Shown here: one piece after another, positions 21,718 to 32,927 of the stretch
Position numbering within the stretch: position 1 is the first letter of the stretch
Layout: each line of letters starts with the position of its first letter
The notes under the pieces: model-generated
The model's input: only the letters and a program-made list of their open reading frames with translations
The model's database searches: none
Told to the model about the DNA's origin: nothing
Position numbers and translations under genes: made by a program
Source: Glaciecola nitratireducens FR1064
GTDB lineage: Bacteria > Pseudomonadota > Gammaproteobacteria > Enterobacterales > Alteromonadaceae
DNA length: 64,000 nt
Direction: 5' to 3'
Assembly (NCBI RefSeq): GCF_000226565.1
Contig: NC_016041.1
Coordinates: 62,001 to 126,000, forward strand

Positions 21718-23049
21718 CTATTTTAAATCGAGTATATAACGCAGGAGAAAAACTGCGGCCATAAAATAAGTAATTAAGCTCACTCTTTTATATTCTCCGG
21801 TGCCGACCTTAATTCCGACATAAGTGATAAAACCTAGTGCAATTCCTTCGCTAATACTGAAGGTCAAAGGCATTGCCATAAGCGCAATAGTGGCTGTGGC
21901 AACACTGGCTAAATCTGAAAACTCCAGTTCTTTTATAGAATCCATCATAAAAATACCAACCATCACCAACGCTGGCGTTGTTGCCATAATAGGGATGACG
22001 AGCATAAGTGGCGACAAGAACAATGCGAGCAAAAAACAGATAGCGACAACAATCGCGGTTAATCCTGTGCGCCCGCCGGCAGAAACGCCAGCTGCAGATT
22101 CAACGTAGCTTGTCACTGGTGATGTGCCCAAAGCAGCTCCAACCACCCCAGCTGCGGCGTCGGCTGTCATTGCTCGGCCCATTTTTGGTAAATTCCCATT
22201 GCTGTCTACTAATTTTGCGCGTTTCGATACACCAATCAGGGTGCCGATGGTGTCAAACATATTCACAAACATGAGTGCAAAAATTAAGTCCCAAGTTGTT
22301 GCAAAGTTCACAATGGGATATTGCAGGTCCATGGCAAAAAATGTGTCGGTAATAGGTGCTGGTAGACCAATGATTCCCTCTGGAGTGGCCGTCAAATATC
22401 CACTTTCGGTTGGAATGAATAAGCCAATGATAGTCAGCGTCAAAATGGAGATCAGGATTGCCCCGGTAACTTTTCTTATTACTAATATGATAGTAAAAAT
22501 AATGCCCAGAAAAGCCAACAGGACTGCTGGTTGGGATAAGTCACCTAAGCTAACAAAAGTTGCAGGGTTATCGACAATAAGCCCCGCATTTTTTAAACCA
22601 ATAAAGGCGATAAATAGGCCAATCCCGCACTGTACGCCAATTTTGAGCGAAGCGGGAATTGCATTCGCAATTTTTTGCCGCAAGCCAGAGAGAGTCAGTA
22701 GTAAAAACAATATGCCATTGTAAAAAACGATGCCAAGTGCTGCTTCCCATGGAATGTCACGGCTTAAGCAAATCGTAAAAGCGAAAAAGGCATTCAGGCC
22801 CATTCCTGGCGCTAGGGCTACGGGATAGTTGGTTAGCCACGCCATTAGCAATGTGCCTAAGCATGCCGCTAAAGCCGTAACGGTAATTAAGCCTGCAACC
22901 GGCATGCCGCTAAGACCTAAGATGCTTGGGTTGACGATCAATATGTAGGACATGGCGGCGAACGTTGTTAAGCCCGCAATGATCTCAGTCTTCACTGTTG
23001 TTGCATGCTGACTTAGCTCAAACGTTTTGTCTAAAAAGCGGGTGATCAT
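21718..23049 (-). CDS. NCS2/AzgA-type purine (adenine/hypoxanthine) permease
   Basis: Inner-membrane purine:proton symporter of 443 residues with about 12-14 membrane segments. The family signatures include TFAAMSYILIVNP, GLNAFFAFTI, the substrate-binding stretch MFDTIGTLIGV and the later GTSPVTSYVESAAGVSAGGRTGLT. These place it in the AzgA/adenine-hypoxanthine-guanine branch rather than the uracil or xanthine branch. It is divergent from an adenine deaminase gene, so adenine is the most likely substrate. AAGGAAAG provides a ribosome site. Confidence 0.92.
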   Translation of the reverse strand: MITRFLDKTFELSQHATTVKTEIIAGLTTFAAMSYILIVNPSILGLSGMPVAGLITVTALAACLGTLLMAWLTNYPVALAPGMGLNAFFAFTICLSRDIPWEAALGIVFYNGILFLLLTLSGLRQKIANAIPASLKIGVQCGIGLFIAFIGLKNAGLIVDNPATFVSLGDLSQPAVLLAFLGIIFTIILVIRKVTGAILISILTLTIIGLFIPTESGYLTATPEGIIGLPAPITDTFFAMDLQYPIVNFATTWDLIFALMFVNMFDTIGTLIGVSKRAKLVDSNGNLPKMGRAMTADAAAGVVGAALGTSPVTSYVESAAGVSAGGRTGLTAIVVAICFLLALFLSPLMLVIPIMATTPALVMVGIFMMDSIKELEFSDLASVATATIALMAMPLTFSISEGIALGFITYVGIKVGTGEYKRVSLITYFMAAVFLLRYILDLK

Positions 23050-24493
<1,444 letters not shown>

Positions 24494-24506
24494 AGGAATT
24501 TTGTTT

Positions 24507-25525
24507 ATGCGTAACCTCGCCATATTGATTTTTATCACTTTGCTACCGGCCTTTTTGAATGATGCATTGGCAGAGCAGAAATTTGGCCTCGTGAATTTCC
24601 AAACACTGAAAAATGGACTGCGATTGTTGCTGCATATGAACCCGAAATTAAGGCCATTGATTACGCAATCGGGAAAGTCGAAACAGCTAAAATTGACGAA
24701 GTCATCAGCATTAAAGGTGTGAAATACCAACTAGGAACATACAAGGGCGAAAAGATTGTTATCTTTACTACAGGCATTAGCGTTGCCAATGCTGCCATGA
24801 CCATGCAAATGGCGCTCGATTATTTCCCTATCGATAAAGTTGTCATGATGGGTATTGCGGGTGCAGTAAATCCTGCCTTTGAGCCCGGAGATATTGCGAT
24901 CCCTGAGCGATGGTATTATCACGATGAGTCCGTTTATGTGAATCCAGATCCTAATAGGGACGAGGGTTTTGTTCTTCCTGGTTATTATAACGAGGCTTCT
25001 GCACGGCATAAAGCCAGAGCTAAAATTGACCCATTTGCGCCTAATTATAAAAACTTTGGTTATCAGTTTCCAAGGGAAGTAGCCATCGTAAAAGACGGTG
25101 TCGAAACACCGCAGAAAATGCCTTATTTTTCGGTTTCTGCGAACCTTTTAGCACTTGCAAAAAAGGCCTTAACAAATGTCGATACAATAAAAATGCCGTC
25201 AGGAAAACCCATACAAGTTAGGATTGGAGGGAACGGTGTAACGGGTTCTGTATTTGCAGATAATGCAAAATATAGACAATGGCTACAAGACGTTTTCAAT
25301 GCTCAAGTGACAGAGATGGAATCAGCGGCCGTTGGCCAAGTTTGTTTTGTGAATAACGTAGAATGGATTGTTATTCGTTCAGTCAGTGATTTAGCCGGTG
25401 GTCAAAAAGGTCAGAATGATGAAAATGTATTCAGTGCAATTGCGTCAGGAACAGGCACTAAACTACTAATGGCGCTATTGGATGAGATTGTTAGTGCGAA
25501 GGTAAAAGCAAAAGACATAAAATAA
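24507..25525 (+). pseudogene. Exported MTA/SAH nucleosidase-like phosphorylase superfamily protein, split by a frameshift
   Basis: The ATG at 24507 (AAAGGA 9 bases before) opens a signal peptide ending ALA, residues 1-22, but that frame turns to nonsense and stops at 24722. A second frame, open from 24563 to 25525, encodes the conserved nucleosidase: IVAAYEPE (24623 onward), GISVANAAMTMQ, MGIAGAVNP, EMESAAVGQVC and RSVSDLAGG, the last two carrying the catalytic glutamate region and aspartate. Adding one base between about 24563 and 24600 would join them. Intact, it would release adenine from methylthioadenosine, adenosylhomocysteine or similar nucleosides in the periplasm. It may be a real pseudogene or a sequencing error. 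The downstream part alone could begin at ATG 24719 but would lack the first strand. Confidence 0.8.
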
Positions 25526-25599
25526 GACTGGAAAATCTACTTTAAATCTTTAGAATCACCGCTTGTTCTAAGTAGCAGCCTTATTTGCCTCTTAGTAAT

Positions 25600-25676
25600 G
25601 CACCCGTAGCTCAGCTGGATAGAGTATCGGCCTCCGAAGCCGAGGGTCGCGCGTTCGAATCGCGCCGGGTGCGCCA
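25600..25676 (+). tRNA. tRNA-Arg (anticodon CCG)
   Basis: A 77-base cloverleaf. The acceptor stem GCACCCG pairs with CGGGTGC, and CCA is encoded at 25674-25676. The D arm is GCTC-AGCTGGATA-GAG, and the T arm contains GTTCGAATC. The anticodon stem TCGGC/GCCGA encloses the loop CTCCGAA with anticodon CCG at 25634-25636, which reads the arginine codon CGG. Confidence 0.95.
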
Positions 25677-25729
25677 TCCCCCCTTGGTTTCAATATTTTA
25701 TGCTCAAAGTTTACTACCGGCTAATACAA

Positions 25730-28087
25730 TCAAAACAAGCCCATCTGTTGACTAGTCATATTTTCAAAAGACAAATCAATAAAAGGCAGTATTCCCTCAG
25801 CGATTGGTTTGATTTGTTTTTCCACATAATGGTCATAGTCTATTTGACTACTTAGGTATTCTATTGGTTGTGGGCCACTGATAGTCATCACATAAGAAAT
25901 CCAAGTTTTGTGCTGATATTTGAGTGTTTTACCTAACGCTTGATTTTGCTGGTCGGCAAGCCTAGCCGCCTTCACATGGGGGGGCACGTTTTTGACGTAA
26001 AGATCGAGTCTACGGCGAATACGTTTTCGATAGATGAGCTGCTCATCAAGTTTGCCCAAACGTGTATCTCGAATGATTTTTAGCACATAGTCTTGTACGT
26101 TTTGTCCGGCAAAGACCATTGTATATAACTTAAGTTGAAACTCCTTTGCTAATTGAGTCCAGTCTGAACGCACGGTTTCAAGTCCCTTAAATATCAGCTC
26201 GTCGCCGTCCTTGTTTGTTTTTAATCCTGCATAGCGCTTTTTACTGCCTAATTCTGAGCCTCGAATTGTGGGCATTAAGAGTTGACTAAAGTGGGTTTCA
26301 AATTCGATTTCTAAATCGCAATCGAGTTGATGGGTTTGTTGAATGTTGTCTTGCCATTTTTGATTAATTTCAAGTGCAAGAGATTGACCAATTTGCATCG
26401 CCTGTTGATTTGAAAACTCTCCGTTTAACCACACGAAGGTCGAGTCGGTGTCGCCATAAATGACTTCATAACCGGCTTGTTCAATCCATTTCGCCGTGGT
26501 TTGCATAATGTCATGACCACGCATCGTAATTGAGCTAGCTAAACGCGTATCGTAAAACGGACAGCCTCCCGAGCCCAATACGCCATAAAACGAATTCATC
26601 AGGATTTTTATCGCTTGACTGCGCGCTGCATCTTGGTTTTTCTTAGCTTCATCGCGTTGCTGCCAAAGTGACGTAATAATGTCAGGCAAAAAGTGCTTAT
26701 CTCGACTGAATTTGGCCCCCTTAAATCCCTCGATAGCCTCCTCAGGAGACGCTAACCCTTCCACTAAGCCAAGAGGGTCTATCTTGAAGGTTCGTATAAT
26801 GGATGGATAGAGGCTCTTAAAATCCAACACCAAGACGTGTTGATATAAACCTGGCTTTGAACTCATCACATATCCGCCAGGACTTGCTAATCCACCATCT
26901 TTTGGGCGGTTAGGTGAAATATATCCAGCTCGGTGCAACTTAGGTAAATATAAATTGATAAACGCTGCCACTGAGCCGCCCATTCGGTCTAGCTCAAGGC
27001 CAGTAAGTTGGCTACGTAAGGTTAAAAAATCAAGTACTTTTGTGTGCGCAAAAATAGCTAAAACCAATTGGCAATCTTGAAGGTTGTATCTGGCTAACTT
27101 AACTTTGTTGTGCTTAAAATCGTACTCAATCTGCGCAAGCCTATCGTCAACGTTTTCAGTCTTTTTACCTTTACCTAATAAGGTTTGCGCAACATTTTCT
27201 AAGCTGAAGCTGTCAAAGTGATACGTTGCCGTTTTGAGTGCGTCAATACCATCTACCACCACTCGTCCAGACATGGATACAAATCCTTGGTTCACTTCGT
27301 TTCTAGCATCTCGCCATGTAATGGTTTGACTATCTCGTCCCAATGCCAATTCAACTCGATGCAAGGCGGCACGTTGAATCAATAGGCGAAAATCAAAATT
27401 AACAACGTTCCAACCAATGATAATGTCTGGGTCGAAGCGATTAACTTGAATAACGAACTGCTGCAACAACGTTTTTTCGTTATCCACCCAAACCAGCCAC
27501 TCCTCGCTGGGTTCTGACTCGCCAATCATCAACACACACTTATCAGTATCACTGGCCAGTCCAATAGAGAACAACTCACCCTGTTCACTGCATTCGATAT
27601 CAATAGACAGCACGGTAAACTTCGGCACAAATTGACTGGGTTTACATTGAATATCAGTCAGTTCTACTGGTATAGATTTGTTCGCAACTTGATTGCCAGA
27701 GAAGGCGGCACTGCCATAAACAAATCGTTCCATAAAATAACGCTCAGTTAGGCGTACGTCATCCTCAAAACAACTAATCTGAAGTTGCTTTAGTAGCGTT
27801 TTTGCTTTGTACAGTGAGTTGTTTCTATCAAAATACACACCACCCACGGTTTGATGTTCAAAGGTCTTTAATGTCAGTGAGTTATAGCTGTGCTCAATTC
27901 CGTTGTTAGTCAGTAGCTGCGTCACTTCGGCAGCGTCATCTTGAAGAATAAAAAACAGCCCTTGCTGTGAGTTTGATGTAGCCTTTACCGCGCCGTTTTC
28001 AGTTACGAACCAGCATTCAATGTAGGTTTTACCATAGCGCTCTATGCTACGCGCTGTAAGAATGAATCCATCTAAGGAGACTTGCAT
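25730..28087 (-). CDS. polB: DNA polymerase II (family B)
   Basis: Repair and restart polymerase with proofreading. The 785 residues match the Escherichia coli enzyme (783). The exonuclease motif Exo I appears as SIDIECSEQG, motif A as DFKSLYPSIIR, motif B as KILMNSFYGVLG and motif C as YGDTDSTFVW, so both active sites look intact. In Escherichia coli this gene is SOS-induced, but I see no CTGT-N8-ACAG LexA box in the gap upstream. Confidence 0.96.
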   Translation of the reverse strand: MQVSLDGFILTARSIERYGKTYIECWFVTENGAVKATSNSQQGLFFILQDDAAEVTQLLTNNGIEHSYNSLTLKTFEHQTVGGVYFDRNNSLYKAKTLLKQLQISCFEDDVRLTERYFMERFVYGSAAFSGNQVANKSIPVELTDIQCKPSQFVPKFTVLSIDIECSEQGELFSIGLASDTDKCVLMIGESEPSEEWLVWVDNEKTLLQQFVIQVNRFDPDIIIGWNVVNFDFRLLIQRAALHRVELALGRDSQTITWRDARNEVNQGFVSMSGRVVVDGIDALKTATYHFDSFSLENVAQTLLGKGKKTENVDDRLAQIEYDFKHNKVKLARYNLQDCQLVLAIFAHTKVLDFLTLRSQLTGLELDRMGGSVAAFINLYLPKLHRAGYISPNRPKDGGLASPGGYVMSSKPGLYQHVLVLDFKSLYPSIIRTFKIDPLGLVEGLASPEEAIEGFKGAKFSRDKHFLPDIITSLWQQRDEAKKNQDAARSQAIKILMNSFYGVLGSGGCPFYDTRLASSITMRGHDIMQTTAKWIEQAGYEVIYGDTDSTFVWLNGEFSNQQAMQIGQSLALEINQKWQDNIQQTHQLDCDLEIEFETHFSQLLMPTIRGSELGSKKRYAGLKTNKDGDELIFKGLETVRSDWTQLAKEFQLKLYTMVFAGQNVQDYVLKIIRDTRLGKLDEQLIYRKRIRRRLDLYVKNVPPHVKAARLADQQNQALGKTLKYQHKTWISYVMTISGPQPIEYLSSQIDYDHYVEKQIKPIAEGILPFIDLSFENMTSQQMGLF

Positions 28088-28459
28088 ATGCTAGGGCCTA
28101 AGCTTCTAAAAATCCAAGAGTAAGGAAGGTAAGGGTAATTGTAATGGATAGCAAGCCAGAACAATTTGAATCGCCACGGGTATTGTGGACACTTCAGCGT
28201 TGTTTTGGCGACCACTCCAATATTGGGTAAAGTTCACGTATTGTTTAAAGCATCATACTTCTCATTACCTTAATTGTGTTATGTTAAACGCTGCTCGGAC
28301 CTTACTCATGCTTTAATTAGCTTGGTTTCGGCAGCTGAGCATGCAACGCAATGATATTACTCGTAATAAGTAACAAATTTATGCTAGTGATAAAAGTTCA
28401 ACCATGGTTAATATCTACTCTGAAAAAAGGAGTAAAAATCATGTTACAGGAGTAATAGC
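28088..28459. other. Divergent intergenic region polB / response regulator
   Basis: 372 bases holding the promoters of polB (minus) and the response regulator (plus). Besides the four-codon leader reading frame listed separately, I see no gene and no recognisable operator. Confidence 0.6.
28441..28455 (+). promoter_or_regulatory. Four-codon upstream mini-ORF in the leader of the response regulator
   Basis: ATG TTA CAG GAG TAA is preceded by AAAGGAG with 8-base spacing (28426-28432), a strong ribosome site. Its last codons contain the CAGGAG that serves as ribosome site for the real gene at 28460. Translation of the mini-ORF would occupy that site. Confidence 0.4.
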
Positions 28460-29086
28460 ATGAAAGTACTGTTAGTCGATGACCACGCGATTTTTTGTGA
28501 AGGCTTGAGTTACGTGTTAGCTAAGCTTGATGATGATGTTGTATTCCTCGAGGCAAATAATTTTGATGATGCCGCACTACACTTAAAAAATAACGCCGAT
28601 ATTGATTTGCTGCTTTTAGATCTCAAGATGCCTCTTAAAGACGGTTTTAGTCTACTAGACTTTTGTCGTCAACATTATCCTTTAATATCCATAGTAGTAC
28701 TGTCAGCTTCAAAAAACATACATGACGTCGAGCGCGCAATAAAAGCAGGTGCCGTGGGTTTTATTCCTAAAGACACTCCCAGTAAAGTGATGGTAAATGC
28801 TTTGCAACTAGTGATGATGGGTGAAATTTATATTCCAAGATCAATAAGCCAACAAATAGACAGTGACGACACAGAAACCAACGATGCACTAACACCTCGC
28901 CAGCGAGAGGTTACCTCGATGATGATGAAGGGATATTCGAACAAAAAAATTGCCTTGGAAATGGGGATCACTGTAGCAACCATCAAAATGCATGTTACTT
29001 CTGTTTTTAAAAAGTTAGGGGTTAATAACCGCACAGAGGCCGCTATCGCGATGCAACGTTTAGCTCGGTATGCTGCGCAAGAATGA
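28460..29086 (+). CDS. LuxR/NarL-family DNA-binding response regulator
   Basis: 208-residue two-component regulator. The receiver domain (1-120) has the acidic pair DD at 7-8, the phosphoacceptor aspartate in LLLLDLKMP near residue 54 and the lysine in FIPKDTP. The helix-turn-helix (about 142-205) has LTPRQREVTSMMMKGYSNKKIA and the recognition helix VATIKMHV. Its 3' end overlaps that of the convergent hybrid histidine kinase by 27 bases, and the kinase is its likely partner. Target genes are not evident. Confidence 0.93.
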   Translation: MKVLLVDDHAIFCEGLSYVLAKLDDDVVFLEANNFDDAALHLKNNADIDLLLLDLKMPLKDGFSLLDFCRQHYPLISIVVLSASKNIHDVERAIKAGAVGFIPKDTPSKVMVNALQLVMMGEIYIPRSISQQIDSDDTETNDALTPRQREVTSMMMKGYSNKKIALEMGITVATIKMHVTSVFKKLGVNNRTEAAIAMQRLARYAAQE

Positions 29087-30817
29087 GCGCAACTTCATCG
29101 GTGGTACCGGCTTAAACAAAACCTGAAAGTTACTGCTATTAATGTCGATTAAGCGGTCAGTCGCAATATCACCAGTCATGATTAGCGCCGGAATGTTTTC
29201 ACCATATATCTTGTGTATGGCCCTGATTGCATCAATGCCGGTTTTATCATCTTTTAAACGATAGTCCGATATTATCGCCTCTGGAATTAAATCCTTAGTC
29301 GTTAACTGAACCATTGCTTGCTCGAGGTCACTAGCTGAAATAACACGATATCCCCACAGTATGAGAATATTCTCAAGACCCTGTCGAATGCTTTCTTCAT
29401 CGTCAATTACAACAACAAGTGCAGAGTTAGCTAACTTTGTTAGTTGTGTAACAGGGCTATCTTCACTTGATTCAATTACGTCGTGCTCAGCGGCATCGAC
29501 AAATATCGAAAACGTTGAGCCTTTGCCCAATTCTGAGCTTACCGATATGTCATGCTCTAGTAATTTAGCGGTGCGTTTTACAATTGATAGACCTAAACCT
29601 AAGCCCTTTTGTCTATCTCTTTCAGGGTTACTTATTTGATAAAACTCTTCGTAAATTTCACTGATGTCGTTTGTACTAATACCCATGCCAGTGTCTGACA
29701 CACTAATAACCACCTGTGATTTTCCTGTTTTGTTGATTGTGGTTCCACATGTAACAGTGATATTTCCTTGAACGGTATATTTGATCGCATTTGAAAGATA
29801 ATTCCTCAGGATCCGCTCAAGCAAATCTTCTTGGCTATGCACACTTGGGTAGTTTTGTGGCCAAGAGATAACGATACTTTTTCCTTGTGCCTCTAGACTA
29901 TAATTTGATACCAGTTTGTCAAAGATGTTTGCCAGGGAAAAGTCCTTCTTCTTTGCTTCAACTACGCCTGCATCAAGTTGAGATATGTCTAATAATTTGT
30001 CGAACAAGTTATTCAAAGCAAGCACAGAGATGTTGATTTGTTCTACTATTTTTTTCACTTTTGGATAGGTAATGGTCTCATCTAATACCGAGGTAAATAG
30101 GCTCAGTGAGTATAGGGGTTGGCGTAAGTCGTGACTGGCGGCAGCTAGAAATTTTGATTTTGCAAAATTGGCGCGCTCGGCTTCATCCTTCTGCTGTTTT
30201 AGTTGTTCAATCAAGTTTAAATTTTCGAAACGTAAAGCGAGTGAGGTCTTAAAATTCTTATTCACTTTCATATTGAAAATAGTTAACGCTATTAAGAAGG
30301 CGACGATGCCAACTGCCAGTGAAATATGAAAATTATCACCAAAAGTTGAGAGATATGCAGCTATAGGTAACAGTGTGATGGGTGCATAGGCAAAATAACA
30401 CGGCAAGTAAATGGCTAAGGTGAAAGCTGAGCCACCCGTCATGCTAAGTAATATAAGAGCGATATAAAGTTGATAAATCTGTTCTGTTGCAGGGAAAAAT
30501 AAAATACCAATAAGTCCCCAAATGATACCTGCGAACGCGCTCCCTATAATGACGGAAAGACGATAATATTTAAGGTTACTTTCTTTAAAATTTTGCTTAT
30601 ACGCTAGAAATAGGCCGCCGCGCAATAGCACCATGAGTCCTACCAAACCTACGCAAAGCAAAATAGATTGGTGGGGAATTACATCCCAAAATCCATATGC
30701 TAAAGCCAGCGTCACAATGACATTAACTAACAACAAAGACGGTATAGATGTATGTAAAAGCTTTATCTGCTCTAAATGAATTCTATCCTCAACAAGCGCC
30801 TTATCATATTCGTGCAA
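29060..30817 (-). CDS. Membrane hybrid sensor histidine kinase/response regulator
   Basis: 585 residues. Five or six membrane helices fill residues 25-195 with no periplasmic sensor domain of any size, so the signal is probably sensed within the membrane. A short coiled segment leads to the HisKA domain with the phosphorylated histidine in AAASHDLRQP near residue 229. The ATPase domain follows, with SNAIKYT, SDTGMGI and KGLGLGLSI, and then a C-terminal receiver (about 465-583) with DDE and the aspartate in ISDYRLKDD. The start is TTG at 30817, with AAGGA 6 bases upstream. The neighbouring LuxR-type regulator is the probable final phosphate acceptor. Confidence 0.92.
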   Translation of the reverse strand: MHEYDKALVEDRIHLEQIKLLHTSIPSLLLVNVIVTLALAYGFWDVIPHQSILLCVGLVGLMVLLRGGLFLAYKQNFKESNLKYYRLSVIIGSAFAGIIWGLIGILFFPATEQIYQLYIALILLSMTGGSAFTLAIYLPCYFAYAPITLLPIAAYLSTFGDNFHISLAVGIVAFLIALTIFNMKVNKNFKTSLALRFENLNLIEQLKQQKDEAERANFAKSKFLAAASHDLRQPLYSLSLFTSVLDETITYPKVKKIVEQINISVLALNNLFDKLLDISQLDAGVVEAKKKDFSLANIFDKLVSNYSLEAQGKSIVISWPQNYPSVHSQEDLLERILRNYLSNAIKYTVQGNITVTCGTTINKTGKSQVVISVSDTGMGISTNDISEIYEEFYQISNPERDRQKGLGLGLSIVKRTAKLLEHDISVSSELGKGSTFSIFVDAAEHDVIESSEDSPVTQLTKLANSALVVVIDDEESIRQGLENILILWGYRVISASDLEQAMVQLTTKDLIPEAIISDYRLKDDKTGIDAIRAIHKIYGENIPALIMTGDIATDRLIDINSSNFQVLFKPVPPMKLRSFLRSIPS

Positions 30818-31168
30818 AGTGAATCCTTATTGAGGTGGGTAACGTTCATAAAGTAACAAGCTTATCATCCAATATGGCTCTACATTTAACTATGATGATT
30901 TAAAGCGAGATTGAACAGCCATCTTAATTGTATATCACGAGTTCGCGCTATTGTTATAACGCAACAAGCTCGGGACGGACAACTTTAAATGAGCTGCTGT
31001 GGATATATCCAAATAATGCGCTGCCTTGGCTTTTACAGTTTTATCGCCTCACTCTCGTGTCATACAAACGTCACCAATGATTCACTTTTCTGTCAATAAT
31101 TAGGTCTACAGTTTGCCAAACAGACTAAAGCTGCTTTTGCAGTTTATTAAGGCGAAGAGGTTCAGTTA
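30818..31168. other. Divergent intergenic region kinase / acyltransferase
   Basis: 351 bases. A perfect 12-base palindrome TGGATATATCCA lies at 31000-31011 and could be an operator. No gene or terminator is seen. Confidence 0.5.
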
Positions 31169-32866
31169 ATGCTAGATACCCAACAAGTCATTGCCAATCA
31201 TTACCCGAAAGTAGCAAACAGTCACCTTTTCAATAAACCGGTAAAAAAAATACTCAAATATTTGTTGTGTGAAGAACAGCTAAATAAGTTCACAGTCCAT
31301 TATCCGCATTTAACGGGGTTTGATTTTGTGGAACAAGTTCTTGCCTATTTTGCGTTTACTTACCGAGTAAATGATCAGCAACGCGAGCGCATACCTGAAA
31401 CTGGAAAGTTGATTATTATCGCCAATCACCCAATAGGGACTTTGGACGGCTTAGCCTTGATTAAATGTGTTAAAGAGATCAGAAGTGACGTCAAAGTTAT
31501 TGCCAATAACATGTTAATGGCGATCCGGCCTTTGCATGAAATACTGTTGCCGGTGAACAATATGCAGGGAGGGACACAAAAACAGAACATTCAAAACATC
31601 AACTTACACTTGCGTAATGAAGGCGTGTTGATTGTTTTCCCCGCTGGGGAAGTGTCGAGATTAAGGCCTCACGGTATTCGTGATACCAAATGGCAAAGTG
31701 GCTTTTTGAGAATGGCTAAAGCTAACCATTGTCCTATTCTCCCTGTTTATTTAGATGCTAAAAATTCAGCATTCTTTTACGGTGTATCACTGTTGTATAA
31801 GCCGGCAGCGAGTGCTTTGCTGGTAAAAGAGATGTTTAAGAAAAAAAATAAGAATATGGATATTACGATTGGAGAAGTGATCCCCCTCGATGCTTTTTCA
31901 CAGCTTCCAATCAGTTTGTTAGAGCAGGTTAAACTATTTAAAAAGCACCTTTACAATATCGCGAAAAACAAACCGGGTGTTTTCCTTACTCAAAAACCGA
32001 TTGCCATGCCAGAAGAGCGCCGAGAGCTTCTTAAAGCGTTGAAAGCGGAATGCGATGTGTTGGGCGAGTCACCCGATGGTAAAACTATTTATTTATATCG
32101 GTACGGCCTTAGTTCACCCATTATGCGAGAGCTCGGGCGCTTGAGAGAAATTACCTTTAGGGCAGTGGGTGAAGGCACTAAGCAACGCAGAGACATAGAC
32201 AAATATGATAAGTCGTACTATCACTTAATTTTGTGGGATAAAAATGATCTCGAAATAGCCGGTGCCTATCGCTTTGGTGATGTAAAGCAACTGTTAGAGA
32301 AAGGAGAGTCCATTTACTCTACAAGTCTATTCCACTATAACCAAAGCATGCAGCCCTACTTCAATAAAGGCCTCGAACTAGGCCGAAGTTTTGTACAGCA
32401 AAAATATTGGGGTAAACGCAGTCTTGATTACTTATGGATTGGCATCGGTGCTTTTCTAGCTAAACATCCCGAGTATCGGTACTTGTTTGGCCCTGTTACG
32501 CTAAGCGCACAATTGCCATCAGCAGCTGTTAAATTAATTACTGCGTTTTACACACACTATTTTCCTGACAATGAGAACATTGCCAGCGCTAAAATGCCTT
32601 ACCCTATCTGTAAAATTGCGCAAGAAAATTTCAAAGACTTGGAATATAAAGAAGGCTTAGCGTGGCTGAAAAGTGCTCTTAAACACATGAATGTCAGCTT
32701 GCCGACTCTATACAAACAATATGCAGAGATTTGTGACGAAGGTGGTGTCAGATTTGCCTCCTTTAATATCGACCCTGACTTTCAAAATTGCATTGATGGT
32801 CTAGTGATTGTTGATATGACAATGTTGAAAGCAAAGAAACGAAAACGATACTTCCCACTAACATAA
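31169..32866 (+). CDS. Bifunctional acyltransferase, OlsF-like (ornithine lipid synthase candidate)
   Basis: 565-residue fusion. The N-terminal half (about 60-270) is a PlsC/LPLAT acyltransferase with NHPIGTLDG and VFPAGEVSR motifs of the haemolysin-like branch. The C-terminal half (about 305-540) is a GNAT-like domain similar to OlsB, which N-acylates ornithine (LREITFRAVGEG, AGAYRFGD). This order is that of OlsF, which makes ornithine lipids with one protein, a phosphate-free membrane lipid common in marine bacteria under phosphate limitation. I do not see a PhoB box. The ribosome site GAAGAGG precedes the ATG. Assignment to ornithine rather than another amino acid is by family only. Confidence 0.8.
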   Translation: MLDTQQVIANHYPKVANSHLFNKPVKKILKYLLCEEQLNKFTVHYPHLTGFDFVEQVLAYFAFTYRVNDQQRERIPETGKLIIIANHPIGTLDGLALIKCVKEIRSDVKVIANNMLMAIRPLHEILLPVNNMQGGTQKQNIQNINLHLRNEGVLIVFPAGEVSRLRPHGIRDTKWQSGFLRMAKANHCPILPVYLDAKNSAFFYGVSLLYKPAASALLVKEMFKKKNKNMDITIGEVIPLDAFSQLPISLLEQVKLFKKHLYNIAKNKPGVFLTQKPIAMPEERRELLKALKAECDVLGESPDGKTIYLYRYGLSSPIMRELGRLREITFRAVGEGTKQRRDIDKYDKSYYHLILWDKNDLEIAGAYRFGDVKQLLEKGESIYSTSLFHYNQSMQPYFNKGLELGRSFVQQKYWGKRSLDYLWIGIGAFLAKHPEYRYLFGPVTLSAQLPSAAVKLITAFYTHYFPDNENIASAKMPYPICKIAQENFKDLEYKEGLAWLKSALKHMNVSLPTLYKQYAEICDEGGVRFASFNIDPDFQNCIDGLVIVDMTMLKAKKRKRYFPLT

Positions 32867-32927
32867 GCTTCGTGCTTTATAGTTGAGGAATGAAGCGGAA
32901 CAAGACCCCTGCAGGCATTTAAAAAGG

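Noticed and set aside
22124-22723. 199-codon plus-strand frame within the purine permease gene
   Set aside because: Antisense shadow of a clear permease gene, proline- and isoleucine-rich as expected from reverse reading of membrane-helix codons.
28088-28300. LexA box upstream of polB
   Set aside because: I looked for CTGT-N8-ACAG and found none in the gap, so SOS control is not claimed.
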